64,000 nucleotides of DNA from FEN-1219 sp963744305 (GTDB lineage: Bacteria; Pseudomonadota; Gammaproteobacteria; Steroidobacterales; Rariloculaceae). Where the stretch lies: NCBI GenBank assembly GCA_963744305.1, contig CAVUTF010000009.1:124001-188000 (forward strand), given 5' to 3'. Shown here in pieces: positions 21,018 to 30,375 of this stretch. The notes under the pieces are model-generated. The model searched no databases. It had not been told where the DNA came from and saw nothing but the letters and a program-made list of their open reading frames with translations. A program made the position numbers and the translations under genes. Each line of letters starts with the position of its first letter. The stretch's first letter is position 1.

Positions 21018-22319
21018 ATGGCGATCGCTGAGGTAGCAGTGAAGGTGGTTCCGCGCACGCACGCGCGGTTCCTGATCCTGGCACTGGTCACCATCGGGAC
21101 GCTCATCAATTATCTCGATCGCACCGTCATCAGCGTCGCGGCCCCCCTTCTCAGCGAAGACCTGGGACTCTCCGCAGCAGTGATGGGGATCGCGTTCTCT
21201 GCATTTTCCTGGACGTATGCAGCTGCCCAAATTCCGGGCGGCATCCTACTCGACCGCTTCGGCGTCCGGCTGACGTATTTCCTATCGGTGACCCTCTGGT
21301 CGCTGTGCACCATGGCGACGGGCCTCGCCAATGGTCTCGCGGCGCTGGTCGGCACGCGTCTCGCCCTCGGCGTCGCTGAAGCGCCCGCGTTTCCGAGCAA
21401 CAGCCGTGTGCTGAGCATCTGGTTTCCGCAACACGAGCGCGCGCGAGCAACGGGGGTGTATAGCATCGGGCAGTACTTCGGGCTCGCATTCTTGAGTCCC
21501 GTGTTGTTTTGGATCAGCGCAGAATTTGGTTGGCGAGCGCTCTTCATGTTGGTCGGCGCGGTCGGTGTGATCTTCGGGTTTGTGTGGCTCAGCGCCTATC
21601 GCGACCCGCACGCGAGTGCGCGCGCGAACCTGGCCGAGCTCGACCACATCGCAGCCGGCGGCGGTCTCGGAGACAAGACCGGATCGACTCCCTTCGAGTG
21701 GCGCAACATCGCCTTCCTGCTGCGCCAGCGCCAAGTACTGGGCGCATCCATCGGTCAGTTCGCCAGCAACTCCACACTCGTCTTCTTCCTCACGTGGTTT
21801 CCGACTTATCTCGCGACCGAGCGTCAAATGGCCTACATCAGAGTCGGGTTTTTCGCCGTGCTGCCGTTTCTGGCCGCGACCGTCGGAGTGGTGAGCGGCG
21901 GGCTGCTTTCGGACTTCCTGTTGCGCAAAACAGGATCGGCCAATATCGCACGCAAGCTTCCGATCGTTTCGGGGCTGATTCTCGCCTCCGCCATCGCGCT
22001 CGCAAATGTGCTCGACACCGACGTCCTCGTGATCGCCGTCATGTCGGTCGCTTTCTTCGGGCAGGGCATGTGCAATCTCGGCTGGACGCTGATTACGGAC
22101 GTGGCGCCAAAGAAGCTGATCGGCCTCACGGGCGGAGTCTTCAATCTCTGCGCGAACCTTGCCGGTATCGTCACCCCGCTAGTAATCGGCATCGTTGTCG
22201 CGGCTACCGGTTCGTTCGCGTGGGCCCTCGCGTTCATCGCAGTGATGGCGCTGATCGGCGCCCTCTCCTATATCTTTCTGCTCGGTGACGTGCGCAGAGT
22301 CGAGTTCGACGGTGCGTAG
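21018..22319 (+). CDS. MFS transporter, anion:cation symporter type, probably quinate/shikimate uptake
   Basis: 433-residue inner-membrane carrier with about 12 helices. NYLDRTVISVAAP in helix 1 and the loop DRFGVRLTYFL are typical of the ACS branch (glucarate, galactonate, phthalate, tartrate carriers). It is translated just after aroQ and overlaps the cytochrome gene start by 8 nt. Genome context strongly suggests an acidic cyclic polyol such as quinate, shikimate or 3-dehydroshikimate as substrate, but the sequence does not fix it. Confidence 0.85.
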   Translation: MAIAEVAVKVVPRTHARFLILALVTIGTLINYLDRTVISVAAPLLSEDLGLSAAVMGIAFSAFSWTYAAAQIPGGILLDRFGVRLTYFLSVTLWSLCTMATGLANGLAALVGTRLALGVAEAPAFPSNSRVLSIWFPQHERARATGVYSIGQYFGLAFLSPVLFWISAEFGWRALFMLVGAVGVIFGFVWLSAYRDPHASARANLAELDHIAAGGGLGDKTGSTPFEWRNIAFLLRQRQVLGASIGQFASNSTLVFFLTWFPTYLATERQMAYIRVGFFAVLPFLAATVGVVSGGLLSDFLLRKTGSANIARKLPIVSGLILASAIALANVLDTDVLVIAVMSVAFFGQGMCNLGWTLITDVAPKKLIGLTGGVFNLCANLAGIVTPLVIGIVVAATGSFAWALAFIAVMALIGALSYIFLLGDVRRVEFDGA

Positions 22320-22646
22320 CGCCACTGTCCTCGCCGCACTACTGAGCGGTTGTTGGATCAGCAACGTCTACGCACAATCCCCGTCACCGAGCCCGTCGGC
22401 TCTGCTCGCAGACACACCCGGCCTCGAAGTCTTTCCGCTCCATCCACACCGCGATCTCGTGATTCGCGCTTGCGCACCGTGTCATGCCCCGGAGCTAGTT
22501 GTCGCCAAGCGACGTACGGCCGAAGAATGGGACGAGATATTTTTGCGATGATCGATCGCGGGGCAGTCGCGACGGACGATGAGCAGCCGCAAATCCTCGA
22601 GTACCTGCTGCGCTTCTTCGGGCCGGCACCGGTCGCGCCCGAGTAA
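22312..22646 (+). CDS. Small periplasmic c-type cytochrome, one frameshift
   Basis: About 111 residues: signal peptide (ATVLAALLSGCWISNVYA), then a single heme motif CAPCH near 22471-22485 and a C-terminal half MIDRGAVATDDEQPQILEYL resembling small quinohemoprotein-associated cytochromes. GTG 22312 overlaps the MFS stop. The literal frame ends at about 22551; a T-run (five T where six would keep frame) near 22540 is the probable site of a missing base. It is well placed to accept electrons from the PQQ dehydrogenase encoded on the opposite strand (inference). Confidence 0.68.
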
Positions 22647-22660
22647 TCGCGACAAAGGTC

Positions 22661-23572
22661 TTACGGAGCCGCGGTCTTCGGATGCGGACTCACGTCTGCA
22701 TCGGTCAAGCGCAGCACCCACTTGATCCCCTCGAGATAGATTCCTTGCACGCGCGCATCGTCCCACGACGCATCGGAGTGACCGAGCGTCGACGAGAAGA
22801 CGCGCCCGCGCCCGTAGGTTTTGATCCACGCGACCGGAAAGTCCTGATCGGTGCGCTTGACGTTCGGGTTCGTCAGGTCGAGCTTGCGCTCATCGAGGCG
22901 GGCCAGGACGTCGACATTCGCTCGCGAATAAGGCGCGCGGTATTGGTACATCTCGTCGCGGAGCACGAGCTCGCGCGGCAGATGCTGCATGGCCGGAAAA
23001 TCCGGCCGTTCGACGATGACCGGCGCATCGAATACGTTCCATGGATGGTTGTCGAAGAACCCGCCGACCATCGCGCCGTACTCCGGCCAACTGGAGAACG
23101 AGGCCGTGGCCGTATGCACAGCGACGAAGCCTTTTCCATCGTCTCGAACGAAAGCCAGTAGGTCGGCCTTCTGCTGCGCCGTCATCTCGGTCTCGCCGTT
23201 CGTATAGAAGACCACCGCGTCGAAGTAATCGAGATTGCGGCCGCGCGCCGCTCGCGGGCCGCCCTTCGCGTAGTCGCCCGTCCCCCACACTTCGCCTTTG
23301 GTGACGAGCGTCGTGTCGGTGCGCAGGAATGCAACGTAGGCACCACTCTCGCGCCCGAGGCGCTCGAGCGTCGCGATCGCGTGGCTCACGGCATCGTGCG
23401 CGATCTGATTGCCGGTGTGGAGATCGGCGACGACGAGAACCTTCTTCTGCCCGGCGTACGGATCTGGGAATCGAGGCTCTTGGGCGGCAGCCGTGGTCGC
23501 GATAGCGGCCACGAGCGCGGCGCTCGCTATCCAAGAGGCCGCGCTACGGCAAAGCGAAGACGTTGAGCTCAT
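22661..23572 (-). CDS. Secreted ThuA-like (glutamine amidotransferase-like) protein
   Basis: 303 residues with signal peptide (WIASAALVAAIATTAAA). The ThuA domain is recognised by KKVLVVADLHTGNQIAHD, YFDAVVFYTNGETEMTAQQ, GKGFVAVHTATASF, EYGAMVGGFFDNHPW and VAWIKTYGRGRVFSSTLGH. ThuA proteins have a class I amidotransferase-like fold and are linked to sugar/polyol oxidation; exact chemistry is not established. It overlaps the PQQ dehydrogenase gene by 29 nt and is the third gene of the TonB-PQQ-ThuA operon, which suggests a role in periplasmic quinate oxidation. Confidence 0.8.
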   Translation of the reverse strand: MSSTSSLCRSAASWIASAALVAAIATTAAAQEPRFPDPYAGQKKVLVVADLHTGNQIAHDAVSHAIATLERLGRESGAYVAFLRTDTTLVTKGEVWGTGDYAKGGPRAARGRNLDYFDAVVFYTNGETEMTAQQKADLLAFVRDDGKGFVAVHTATASFSSWPEYGAMVGGFFDNHPWNVFDAPVIVERPDFPAMQHLPRELVLRDEMYQYRAPYSRANVDVLARLDERKLDLTNPNVKRTDQDFPVAWIKTYGRGRVFSSTLGHSDASWDDARVQGIYLEGIKWVLRLTDADVSPHPKTAAP

Positions 23573-25496
23573 CGCTGTCGATCGGACTGTCTAAAAAGCT
23601 GCCACCGGTTGCGACGATGGCCACGTACTGTTTTCCGGTCCGACCTCGATAGGTGATTGGCGTCGCATGCGCCGAGGCTGCGAGCTTGGTCGACCAGAGC
23701 TCCTCGCCGCTCTGCGAGCTGAACGCGCGAAAGCGGCCGTCATCGGTGGCCCCGATGAAGACAATGCCGCCCGCGGTGGCGATCGAACCTCCGACATTCG
23801 GCCGTCCTGTGCTCGCAATTGCCGCTGGCAGCTGGTCGCTGACGCCAAGGGTACTCTGCCACGCGATCTCGCCGGAACGGACGTCGATGGCGGTCAGTGT
23901 TCCCCATGGTGGTTGCTGGCACATGAGCTTGCGCTCGCGATCGGAAAATCGCCCCGTCGCGGGCCCGGCGTTCGACATCGTGCCGTCCTCCCGTGGGCGG
24001 AGCTGCTCCACATGGCCCAGATTGCTCGCGTTGACGAAGAACAACTTTCGCTCGGGATCGTAAGAGCCGCCTCCCCAATTTGCTCCGCCGAGTCGACCGG
24101 GAAACGTGATCGTCGGCTCGCTGCCGATCGGCAGATACGGCCCGCCCATTCGCATGTTCAATTCCCGGATCCACCCACGGCAATACGCTTCGAGCTCAGG
24201 AGTCACGGTCGCGATATCGCTCATCGAGAATTGCGTGCGCGCAAAGGGCTCGGGCCTCACCGGAATCGGCTGTGTGCGCGCGGCCTTCTCGCCGGGTACT
24301 TCGCTCGCGGGCATGCGGCGTTCCTCGACCTCGAACAGAGGCTTGCCACTCTCGCGGTCGAGGAGAAAGAAATACCCGGACTTCGAAACGACGGCCACGG
24401 CAGGAGTGACGCCGTCGCGGCGCGGCGCATCGAGCAGCACGGGTGGCGCTTCAGTGTCCAAGTCCCAGATGTCGTGGTGCACGACTTGGAAGTGCCAGAG
24501 GCGTTCGCCGGTCTGCGCGTCGAGCGCGACGACGCTGCTGCTGAAGAGATTGTCTCCCGGGCGATCGCCACCGTACCGATCCCATGCCGGCGCGGCGATC
24601 GGCGCATAAAGGATGCCGCGCGCCACGTCGACCGTCATGAACCCCCAGACGTTGACGCCAGATCGCTCGCGCCAACTCTCGGCGCCTCCCCAAGTGCCGT
24701 GCCCGAGCTCGCCGGGCCGCGGCACGGTGTGGAACGTCCACACGAGCTCGCCCGTGCGTGCATCCCAGGCGCGCACGTCGCCAGCAGCCCCCCGCTCGGG
24801 GAACTCCTGCGTCGCCGAGCCAGTGATCACGAGGTTTTCGTAGACCAACGGCGGGGAAGTCAATCCGTACTGCGTGCGCGGCTCGGACGTCGTTGCTCGT
24901 GCGACGTCCGGCGTCTTGAGGTCGAGGATGCCGCCGCTCGCGAAACCCGTGGCCGGCGCACCCGATTTGGCGTCGAGCGCGATGAGTCTGCCGTCGCGCG
25001 TTCCGAAGAAGATTTGGGGCCCATGCTCGGCATCGCCGGGCCAGTACTCGACGCCGCGCAGGGACGGTTGCCCCGGTCCCGGAACCTCGTACGCCCAGGC
25101 TTCGCGACCGAGATCGGGGTCGAGCGCGACCACGCGGCGATAGGGCGTGCTGACGTACATGAGTCCGCCAACGACGAGCGGCGTGGCTTGCGATGCGCTG
25201 TAACGGCCGCGGGCTCTCGCCCGAGGAGCGGAACCTTCCGCTGGCGCGGATTCGAGTCCCGTTGTCTGCGCCTCGGCAGTGGGCCGCATGTGATATGTCC
25301 ATGCAAGCTCGAGACGCGCGACGTTCGACGCATTGATCTGCGTCAGCGGCGAATAGCGCATCCCGCCCTGATCATGTCCGTACGTCGGCCACTCGGGAGA
25401 ACTTTCATTCTCCGCCGCCGCAAGCACACACGGCAACAGAGCGGCGAGCCATGCGCTCGCGCGCGGCGTTGCGCGCGCGCGCACCTCTCTCACCAC
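23544..25496 (-). CDS. PQQ-dependent dehydrogenase of the glucose/quinate/shikimate family (soluble form)
   Basis: 650 residues. A signal peptide (SAWLAALLPCVLAAA) replaces the five-helix membrane anchor of classical QuiA/Gcd, so this is a periplasmic soluble form. The eight-blade propeller shows family segments EWPTYGHDQGGMRYSPL, GLTSPPLVYENLVITGS, RPGDNLFSSSVVALD, HFQVVHHDIWDLDTEAPP and GGSIATAGGIVFIGATDDG. Expected reaction is oxidation of quinate to 3-dehydroquinate (or shikimate to 3-dehydroshikimate) with electrons passing to cytochrome c. The start is GTG at 25496, overlapping the TonB receptor stop by 7 nt. Oxidation of a sugar instead is possible. Confidence 0.83.
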   Translation of the reverse strand: MVREVRARATPRASAWLAALLPCVLAAAENESSPEWPTYGHDQGGMRYSPLTQINASNVARLELAWTYHMRPTAEAQTTGLESAPAEGSAPRARARGRYSASQATPLVVGGLMYVSTPYRRVVALDPDLGREAWAYEVPGPGQPSLRGVEYWPGDAEHGPQIFFGTRDGRLIALDAKSGAPATGFASGGILDLKTPDVARATTSEPRTQYGLTSPPLVYENLVITGSATQEFPERGAAGDVRAWDARTGELVWTFHTVPRPGELGHGTWGGAESWRERSGVNVWGFMTVDVARGILYAPIAAPAWDRYGGDRPGDNLFSSSVVALDAQTGERLWHFQVVHHDIWDLDTEAPPVLLDAPRRDGVTPAVAVVSKSGYFFLLDRESGKPLFEVEERRMPASEVPGEKAARTQPIPVRPEPFARTQFSMSDIATVTPELEAYCRGWIRELNMRMGGPYLPIGSEPTITFPGRLGGANWGGGSYDPERKLFFVNASNLGHVEQLRPREDGTMSNAGPATGRFSDRERKLMCQQPPWGTLTAIDVRSGEIAWQSTLGVSDQLPAAIASTGRPNVGGSIATAGGIVFIGATDDGRFRAFSSQSGEELWSTKLAASAHATPITYRGRTGKQYVAIVATGGSFLDSPIDSDELNVFALP

Positions 25497-28444
25497 TTCT
25501 TGGTAATGCCGACGGTCACCACGCGTCCAATCGGGTTCGCGTTAAAGGGGTCGAACCCAAGTGGAGCGTTCACGAACGGCGGCTCTTCATCGAAGAGATC
25601 CCTTGCGTCGAAGAACAGCGACGCGCCGGAAAACGCACCCGAGTCGCCGAAGTTGTAGCCGAAGTGCAGGTCCACCGTTGAATACGAGTCTACGGTTTGC
25701 CCGCCGCCGATCGGAGAAAACGCCGCGCTGCGCACGACCGGGAACGGTGCCGAACCGTTCCAGTTGAGATAGTCGCCGGTGTAGTTGACGAATAGATCGG
25801 CCGAGAACCGATCGCGCGCCCAGCCAACGCTCAGGCGGGCAGCCATCTCGTTCGACGGAAACGTCGTGTTGATGCCGATAGTGTTGAGCACGCTGAATAC
25901 TTCGCCACCCGTTCCGAACTGCTGGTCCATGTTGAGCTTGCGTGAGACCGCGAGTCCGAAATTCATTGCGCCGAAATCGGTATCCCTGCGATATAGGATT
26001 TCCGTATCGATACCGTCGGCGTCGAGATTGAACGCGTTCCGCTGGCGGAAGCTGTAGATGAAGTACGAGATCGCTGCGAGCGGAACCGTCTGTGGAAGAC
26101 CCGCGGTTTCCTCTGCGATCGTCGCGGGTGGGACTCCGCCGGGGAACAGTTGCAACAGGCTGTTCAAGTCGGGGGCGCCGATCGCAAACGCGGCCTGTGG
26201 CGCGGTGATCGCACCCGTGTATTTTGCCGTCCAATAAGTAATGCTGATCCTCAATCCGTCGACGGACTCCGGAGTGATATCGATTCCGAAAGAAGACGTC
26301 TCGCCCTCTTGAGCGATCAACTCGTCGTTTCCGCCCGCCAGAAAGATCCCGGGGACGGTCGCCGTGTTGATGAGGCAGGTCGGTGTTGCGGCCGTGCAGC
26401 CCGGCAGGCCGATCGCTCCGGGATAGGTATTCGGAATCGCAAGGTTCGCGTTGACACCGGCGGCCGTAGCGCCAAGCAAGCCGCCGAACGAAGACTCTGC
26501 GGTTACGCCGTTGATGCCTCCCCTACTCGTCAGCGCCGGCGCGGTGAAAGACTCCGAGTAGTTGGCCCGTACACGCAGAGCGTCGATCGGCGACCAGTTC
26601 AAACCGATTCTCGGATTGCTGGTCGATCCGAAATCGCTGTAGTCGTCGTGGCGCGCGGACAGGTTCACCATGAACTCCCGCATCCCTCGAAACCCATTGG
26701 AGGGCCCCACGATCGGCAGCAGCAGCTCGACGAATTCCGAAGTCACGTCCCGGCTGAAATCGAGGTAAGTCGACGAGGAGTTCGTGCTCGCGGGCCCGGT
26801 TCCGCGTTCGCGCGACACCTCTTCCTCCATCGTGTAGTCGATGTATTCGAAGCCGGCCGCCAATCGAGCACTGCCGCCGCCCATCTCGAACAGCGGCCCA
26901 TCGAACTTCACGATGAGGTCCTTGATCGTCTGATGCGCGGTCTGCACTTGGGTCGAGTCGAGCAGTTGCGCGCGCATCGCAGCCGATGTGCGATTGGACG
27001 CTGCGGGCGTCCACGCGTCGAGCGCGTTCTCGGTCGTAAGCGGCAGCGACAGAACAGCCGTGGTGGTGCCCGGAACGGAAGGTGTCGTGACGCTGGCGCC
27101 CGAATTCGTCGTGCCATTGAGGGCGAGCAGAGCGCAGCTCGCGCACAGAGCGCCATCGCGACGCTGCCGGCTGTCGTCCTTGCCAATCGTGGTGCCGACG
27201 TTTGCGCGCCACTCGCCGCCGAAGCGGAACTCGGCATTGAACGTGGTGAAGAGCGACTCCGCCCCGCCGGTGAACTCCGCGCCCGGGCCGAACAGCTCGT
27301 CTGCCTGGAATCGCACCGTTGCGGTATTCACTCCGGCCGGGCCGACGAAAAACGGGTTGATCTGACCGGCACCGCCGGCCGGAGCGCTTCCGGGCCCGAA
27401 CACGGTCGCCGTCACGGCCCCGCGATTGATCGCCGTCTCATTTCGCTGCCGCGCATAAACCACGTCCGCGGCGAGCGTGAGATTTTCGGTCATCTGCTTC
27501 TCGAGCTTCAGCAGCAGGTTGTGGCGATTGTCCTCTGGAACGAGATCCGTGACGCCCGAAAAATCGCAGAATCCATTAGCCGCGTTGTTCACGATTCCTG
27601 CGTCGGTATAGGGGTACGCGAAGATCAGTCCCGCACCTGGCTGCCCCGTCGCTGGACTCACGCTCGCAGGCGCGCAGTTGAAGTTCGCGAAGTTTCCGCC
27701 CGCATCGTCCCGATGGTCGGCAGCCGTGAAGGGGCGCTCGCCGGCCAGCAACGCGTCGCGCGTCGAGTAGTTGTACGAGAACATCACCGAGCCTTCGTCA
27801 GTATTCGTCCCGGCAACGAAACCGGCGCTCGTCGTGCTGTAACCGTCGGCGCCGAAAGCCGCTTGTACGTTGCCTTCGAACCCTTCGTAGTTCGAGCGCG
27901 TGATGAAGTTCAGCACGCCAGCGACAGCGTCAGACCCGTACACGGCCGAGGCTCCGTCCGGCAAAATCTCCACGCGCTCGATCGCGAGCGGCGCGATGAC
28001 CGTCGGGTCTGCCAAAGTGTGGTTAATGCCCGAAAGCGGCAAGCGATGGCCGTCGATTAGGATCAAAGTACCGTTGCTTGCGCTCGCGCCGAGACCGTGG
28101 ATCGTGGGCGTGTAGTTGCCCGCGCCGTCGAAGCTTTGAAAACCGCCGGCGCCGCCGCCGCCTTGTCCGACAGCGCCCTGCGCCGAGTTGCCGAAACCCG
28201 TGACTGCTGGGACGCTGCGCAGAACTTGCTGCATTGTTTGCGCGCCGCTCGATTCGATCTGCGCTCTATCAACAGTGATGAGATTCGAGCCCACGGGGGC
28301 GACACCACGAATACTCGTGCCGGTTACGACGATCTCCTCGAAGTTGGGTGCCGGGGCTGCCGGCGGCTCTTGAGCGACGCTGGCTGATCCCGCGAGCGAG
28401 GCGAGCATTGCGGTGACTAGTGTTTTGTCTCGATGAGTGTTCAT
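25490..28444 (-). CDS. TonB-dependent outer-membrane receptor
   Basis: 984 residues: signal peptide ending SASVAQ, TonB box region EEIVVTGTSIRGV at about 36-48, plug domain with QTMQQVLRSVPAV and GADGYSTT-type motifs, then a 22-strand barrel ending in GITKKW with a C-terminal aromatic residue. AAGGGGG precedes the ATG chosen. The plug style (Ser/Gly-rich GSNLITVDR) is that of proteobacterial carbohydrate/aromatic receptors. Translational coupling to a PQQ dehydrogenase and ThuA protein suggests uptake of quinate conjugates (for example plant esters) across the outer membrane (inference). Confidence 0.9.
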   Translation of the reverse strand: MNTHRDKTLVTAMLASLAGSASVAQEPPAAPAPNFEEIVVTGTSIRGVAPVGSNLITVDRAQIESSGAQTMQQVLRSVPAVTGFGNSAQGAVGQGGGGAGGFQSFDGAGNYTPTIHGLGASASNGTLILIDGHRLPLSGINHTLADPTVIAPLAIERVEILPDGASAVYGSDAVAGVLNFITRSNYEGFEGNVQAAFGADGYSTTSAGFVAGTNTDEGSVMFSYNYSTRDALLAGERPFTAADHRDDAGGNFANFNCAPASVSPATGQPGAGLIFAYPYTDAGIVNNAANGFCDFSGVTDLVPEDNRHNLLLKLEKQMTENLTLAADVVYARQRNETAINRGAVTATVFGPGSAPAGGAGQINPFFVGPAGVNTATVRFQADELFGPGAEFTGGAESLFTTFNAEFRFGGEWRANVGTTIGKDDSRQRRDGALCASCALLALNGTTNSGASVTTPSVPGTTTAVLSLPLTTENALDAWTPAASNRTSAAMRAQLLDSTQVQTAHQTIKDLIVKFDGPLFEMGGGSARLAAGFEYIDYTMEEEVSRERGTGPASTNSSSTYLDFSRDVTSEFVELLLPIVGPSNGFRGMREFMVNLSARHDDYSDFGSTSNPRIGLNWSPIDALRVRANYSESFTAPALTSRGGINGVTAESSFGGLLGATAAGVNANLAIPNTYPGAIGLPGCTAATPTCLINTATVPGIFLAGGNDELIAQEGETSSFGIDITPESVDGLRISITYWTAKYTGAITAPQAAFAIGAPDLNSLLQLFPGGVPPATIAEETAGLPQTVPLAAISYFIYSFRQRNAFNLDADGIDTEILYRRDTDFGAMNFGLAVSRKLNMDQQFGTGGEVFSVLNTIGINTTFPSNEMAARLSVGWARDRFSADLFVNYTGDYLNWNGSAPFPVVRSAAFSPIGGGQTVDSYSTVDLHFGYNFGDSGAFSGASLFFDARDLFDEEPPFVNAPLGFDPFNANPIGRVVTVGITKKW

Positions 28445-28597
28445 TGATCCCCCCTTAAACGTCCGAAATGCGCGCGCGCTGCACCGCAAGGTCTTTATGC
28501 TGGGCCTTGCGCGTAGATCGAGGCGTGAGTGCAGATTGGCCGGAGCAATAGGAGCAAGAGCGCTTTACTCCCCGCTTTTGTTCTAGCTAAAATTGTT

Positions 28598-28613
28598 AAC
28601 CATCTAGATAGTT
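28598..28613 (+). promoter_or_regulatory. Candidate operator, copy 2 (AACCATCTAGATAGTT)
   Basis: 16-bp near-perfect palindrome (one mismatch) around ATCTAGAT in the 259-bp region between the divergent TonB receptor and aroE genes. It contains ACCATCTAGAT, matching ACCANYTAGWT at the other two sites. Very AT-rich for this genome. Confidence 0.55.
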
Positions 28614-28702
28614 TTTGTCAACGCTGCGGCGAGCGGTGTGTAAGATCGAACCAATGCAAAGACTTCAAACGTTCGCTCGTATCCATGCGTGAACCGAGTG
28701 CC

Positions 28703-29566
28703 ATGAAGAGCGACGGGGCTCCGGTGTGCTTGCTTGGGCTAATCGGGCGAGGTATCCAGGCATCGAAGTCCCCGGTGATTCACGAAACCGAAGCGGCCGA
28801 ACAGGGCTTTCGTTGCAGCTACGAGCTCATGGATCTCGACGCACACTCCGACGCAGAAGATGTTCTTCCGGGGCTGTTGCGCAAGGCTGAGCTTCGGGGG
28901 TTCGCGGGGCTCAACATCACGTATCCCTGCAAGCAGGCAATCATCCCGATGCTCGATCAGTTGAGCGATGAAGCGCGTGCGATCGGCGCGGTCAATACCG
29001 TGCGCTTCAGCGACGGCCGCCGCATTGGCTTCAACACCGACGCTTGGGGCTTCGCAGAGAGCTTTCGGCGCGGGTTACCCGGTGCATCGCTCACGCGCGT
29101 GGTTCAGGTCGGCGCCGGCGGGGCCGGTGCTGCGACGGCGCACTCTCTGCTCGAGCTCGGGACCGCGGAGCTGCTCATCGTGGACGCAGAAGCGAGCCGC
29201 GCCGAGGTCCTCGCGACGAAGTTGGCTAAACAATTCTCCAACCGCGAGGTCAAGGCGGTGGCTCACGTCGCGCGAGCCGTCGCCGAGGCCGATGGCGTTG
29301 TGAACGCTACGCCCATGGGCATGGCGGCTCACCCCGGCTCCGCGATACCCAACCAACTCCTGCAGCCGCATCAATGGGTAGCCGACATCGTCTATTTTCC
29401 GCTCGAGACGCAGCTCCTGCGTGACGCCCGCGCGGCCGGCTGCCGTACGTTGGATGGCGGCGGCATGGTCGTCTTTCAGGCGGCGCGCGCTTTTGAGATT
29501 TTCACCGGCCGCAAGGCGGATTGCGAACGCATGCGCCGCCACTTCGCCACCCTCGCTGGGCCGTAG
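28703..29566 (+). CDS. Shikimate/quinate dehydrogenase (AroE family)
   Basis: 287-residue NAD(P)-dependent enzyme. N-terminal substrate domain: LIGRGIQASKSPVIHE and GLNITYPCKQAI with the catalytic lysine; FNTDAWGF carries the catalytic aspartate; the nucleotide site is QVGAGGAGAATAHSLLELG; the C-terminal helix has GGGMVVFQAARAFEIFTG. NITYPCKQ in place of the NVTxPxK of biosynthetic AroE is seen in catabolic shikimate/quinate dehydrogenases. It would oxidise quinate to 3-dehydroquinate and shikimate to 3-dehydroshikimate. ATG 28703 (MKSDGAPV) was preferred over 28685 on family length. Divergent from the TonB operon, followed by the tetR gene. Confidence 0.88.
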   Translation: MKSDGAPVCLLGLIGRGIQASKSPVIHETEAAEQGFRCSYELMDLDAHSDAEDVLPGLLRKAELRGFAGLNITYPCKQAIIPMLDQLSDEARAIGAVNTVRFSDGRRIGFNTDAWGFAESFRRGLPGASLTRVVQVGAGGAGAATAHSLLELGTAELLIVDAEASRAEVLATKLAKQFSNREVKAVAHVARAVAEADGVVNATPMGMAAHPGSAIPNQLLQPHQWVADIVYFPLETQLLRDARAAGCRTLDGGGMVVFQAARAFEIFTGRKADCERMRRHFATLAGP

Positions 29567-29640
29567 CCGCGGTTTAGCTACTCGGTCTGCGTTGCGACTT
29601 GCGGTATCCTCTGCGCGTCACATCAGCGCAGTTGAACTTC

Positions 29641-30375
29641 ATGGTGCAGAAGGCTCCTAAACACGCCGCAAGCTCACGCTCGGCTCGCGCCGCCAACCGT
29701 CCAAAGGGCAAGACCGGACGCACGAACAATGCGGATGCAACGCGTGCCGAAATCCTCACTGCTGCGACGCGCGAGTTTTCCGAGAAAGGATTGAGCGGCG
29801 CACGCGTCGACGAAATCGCTGAGCGGACGCAGATCAACAAGCGAATGATCTACTACTATTTCGAAAGCAAAGAGGGGCTATATCGAGCTGTCCTGGAGCG
29901 CTGTTACGGGCACATTCGCATGAGCGAATCAGCGATGGACTTGAAGTCCCTGAGCCCCGAGGACGCACTTCGGCAGCTCGTGCGACACACATTCAACTAT
30001 CACAGCATGCATCCGGACTTCGTGCGGCTCGTGATGAACGAGAACATTCACCAAGGTGCCTACATCGGAGATATTGCGAGCATCAAGACGCGCAATCGCC
30101 ACGTGCTCGCGACCCTTCGCGAGCTGCTCGATCGCGGAATAGCCGCCGGAGCTTTCCGCGCCGATCTCGACCCCATCGAGCTGCACATGTCCATCAGCGC
30201 GCTTTGCTTTTACAACGTCTCGAATCGCTATACGTTCTCGCGAATTTTCGATAGGGACATGAGCTCGCCCGAGGCCATCACAGCTCGTCGGGAAGTAGTG
30301 GTCGACATGATCATGCGCTGGTGCGCGGCGCCCGCTGCGCCGACGCGCTCTCAGCGCTCCACATCATCGCGATAG
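29641..30375 (+). CDS. TetR-family transcriptional regulator
   Basis: 244 residues. The N-terminal helix-turn-helix spans about residues 33-80: EILTAATREFSEKG, GARVDEIAERTQINKRMIYYYFESKEGLY. The C-terminal ligand-binding part has HPDFVRLVMNENIHQGAY and resembles TetR_C regulators of aromatic catabolism. It lies 75 bp after the shikimate dehydrogenase gene and its 3' end overlaps the quiC gene on the opposite strand by 25 nt. It is the only specific regulator within the quinate island, so it is the prime candidate to bind the ACCANYTAGWT sites and respond to quinate or protocatechuate (inference). Confidence 0.88.
   Translation: MVQKAPKHAASSRSARAANRPKGKTGRTNNADATRAEILTAATREFSEKGLSGARVDEIAERTQINKRMIYYYFESKEGLYRAVLERCYGHIRMSESAMDLKSLSPEDALRQLVRHTFNYHSMHPDFVRLVMNENIHQGAYIGDIASIKTRNRHVLATLRELLDRGIAAGAFRADLDPIELHMSISALCFYNVSNRYTFSRIFDRDMSSPEAITARREVVVDMIMRWCAAPAAPTRSQRSTSSR

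Noticed and set aside
26150..28060. 636-codon open frame antisense to the TonB receptor
   Set aside because: Composition of Arg/Gly/Val repeats with no domain; mirrors the third codon positions of the real gene.
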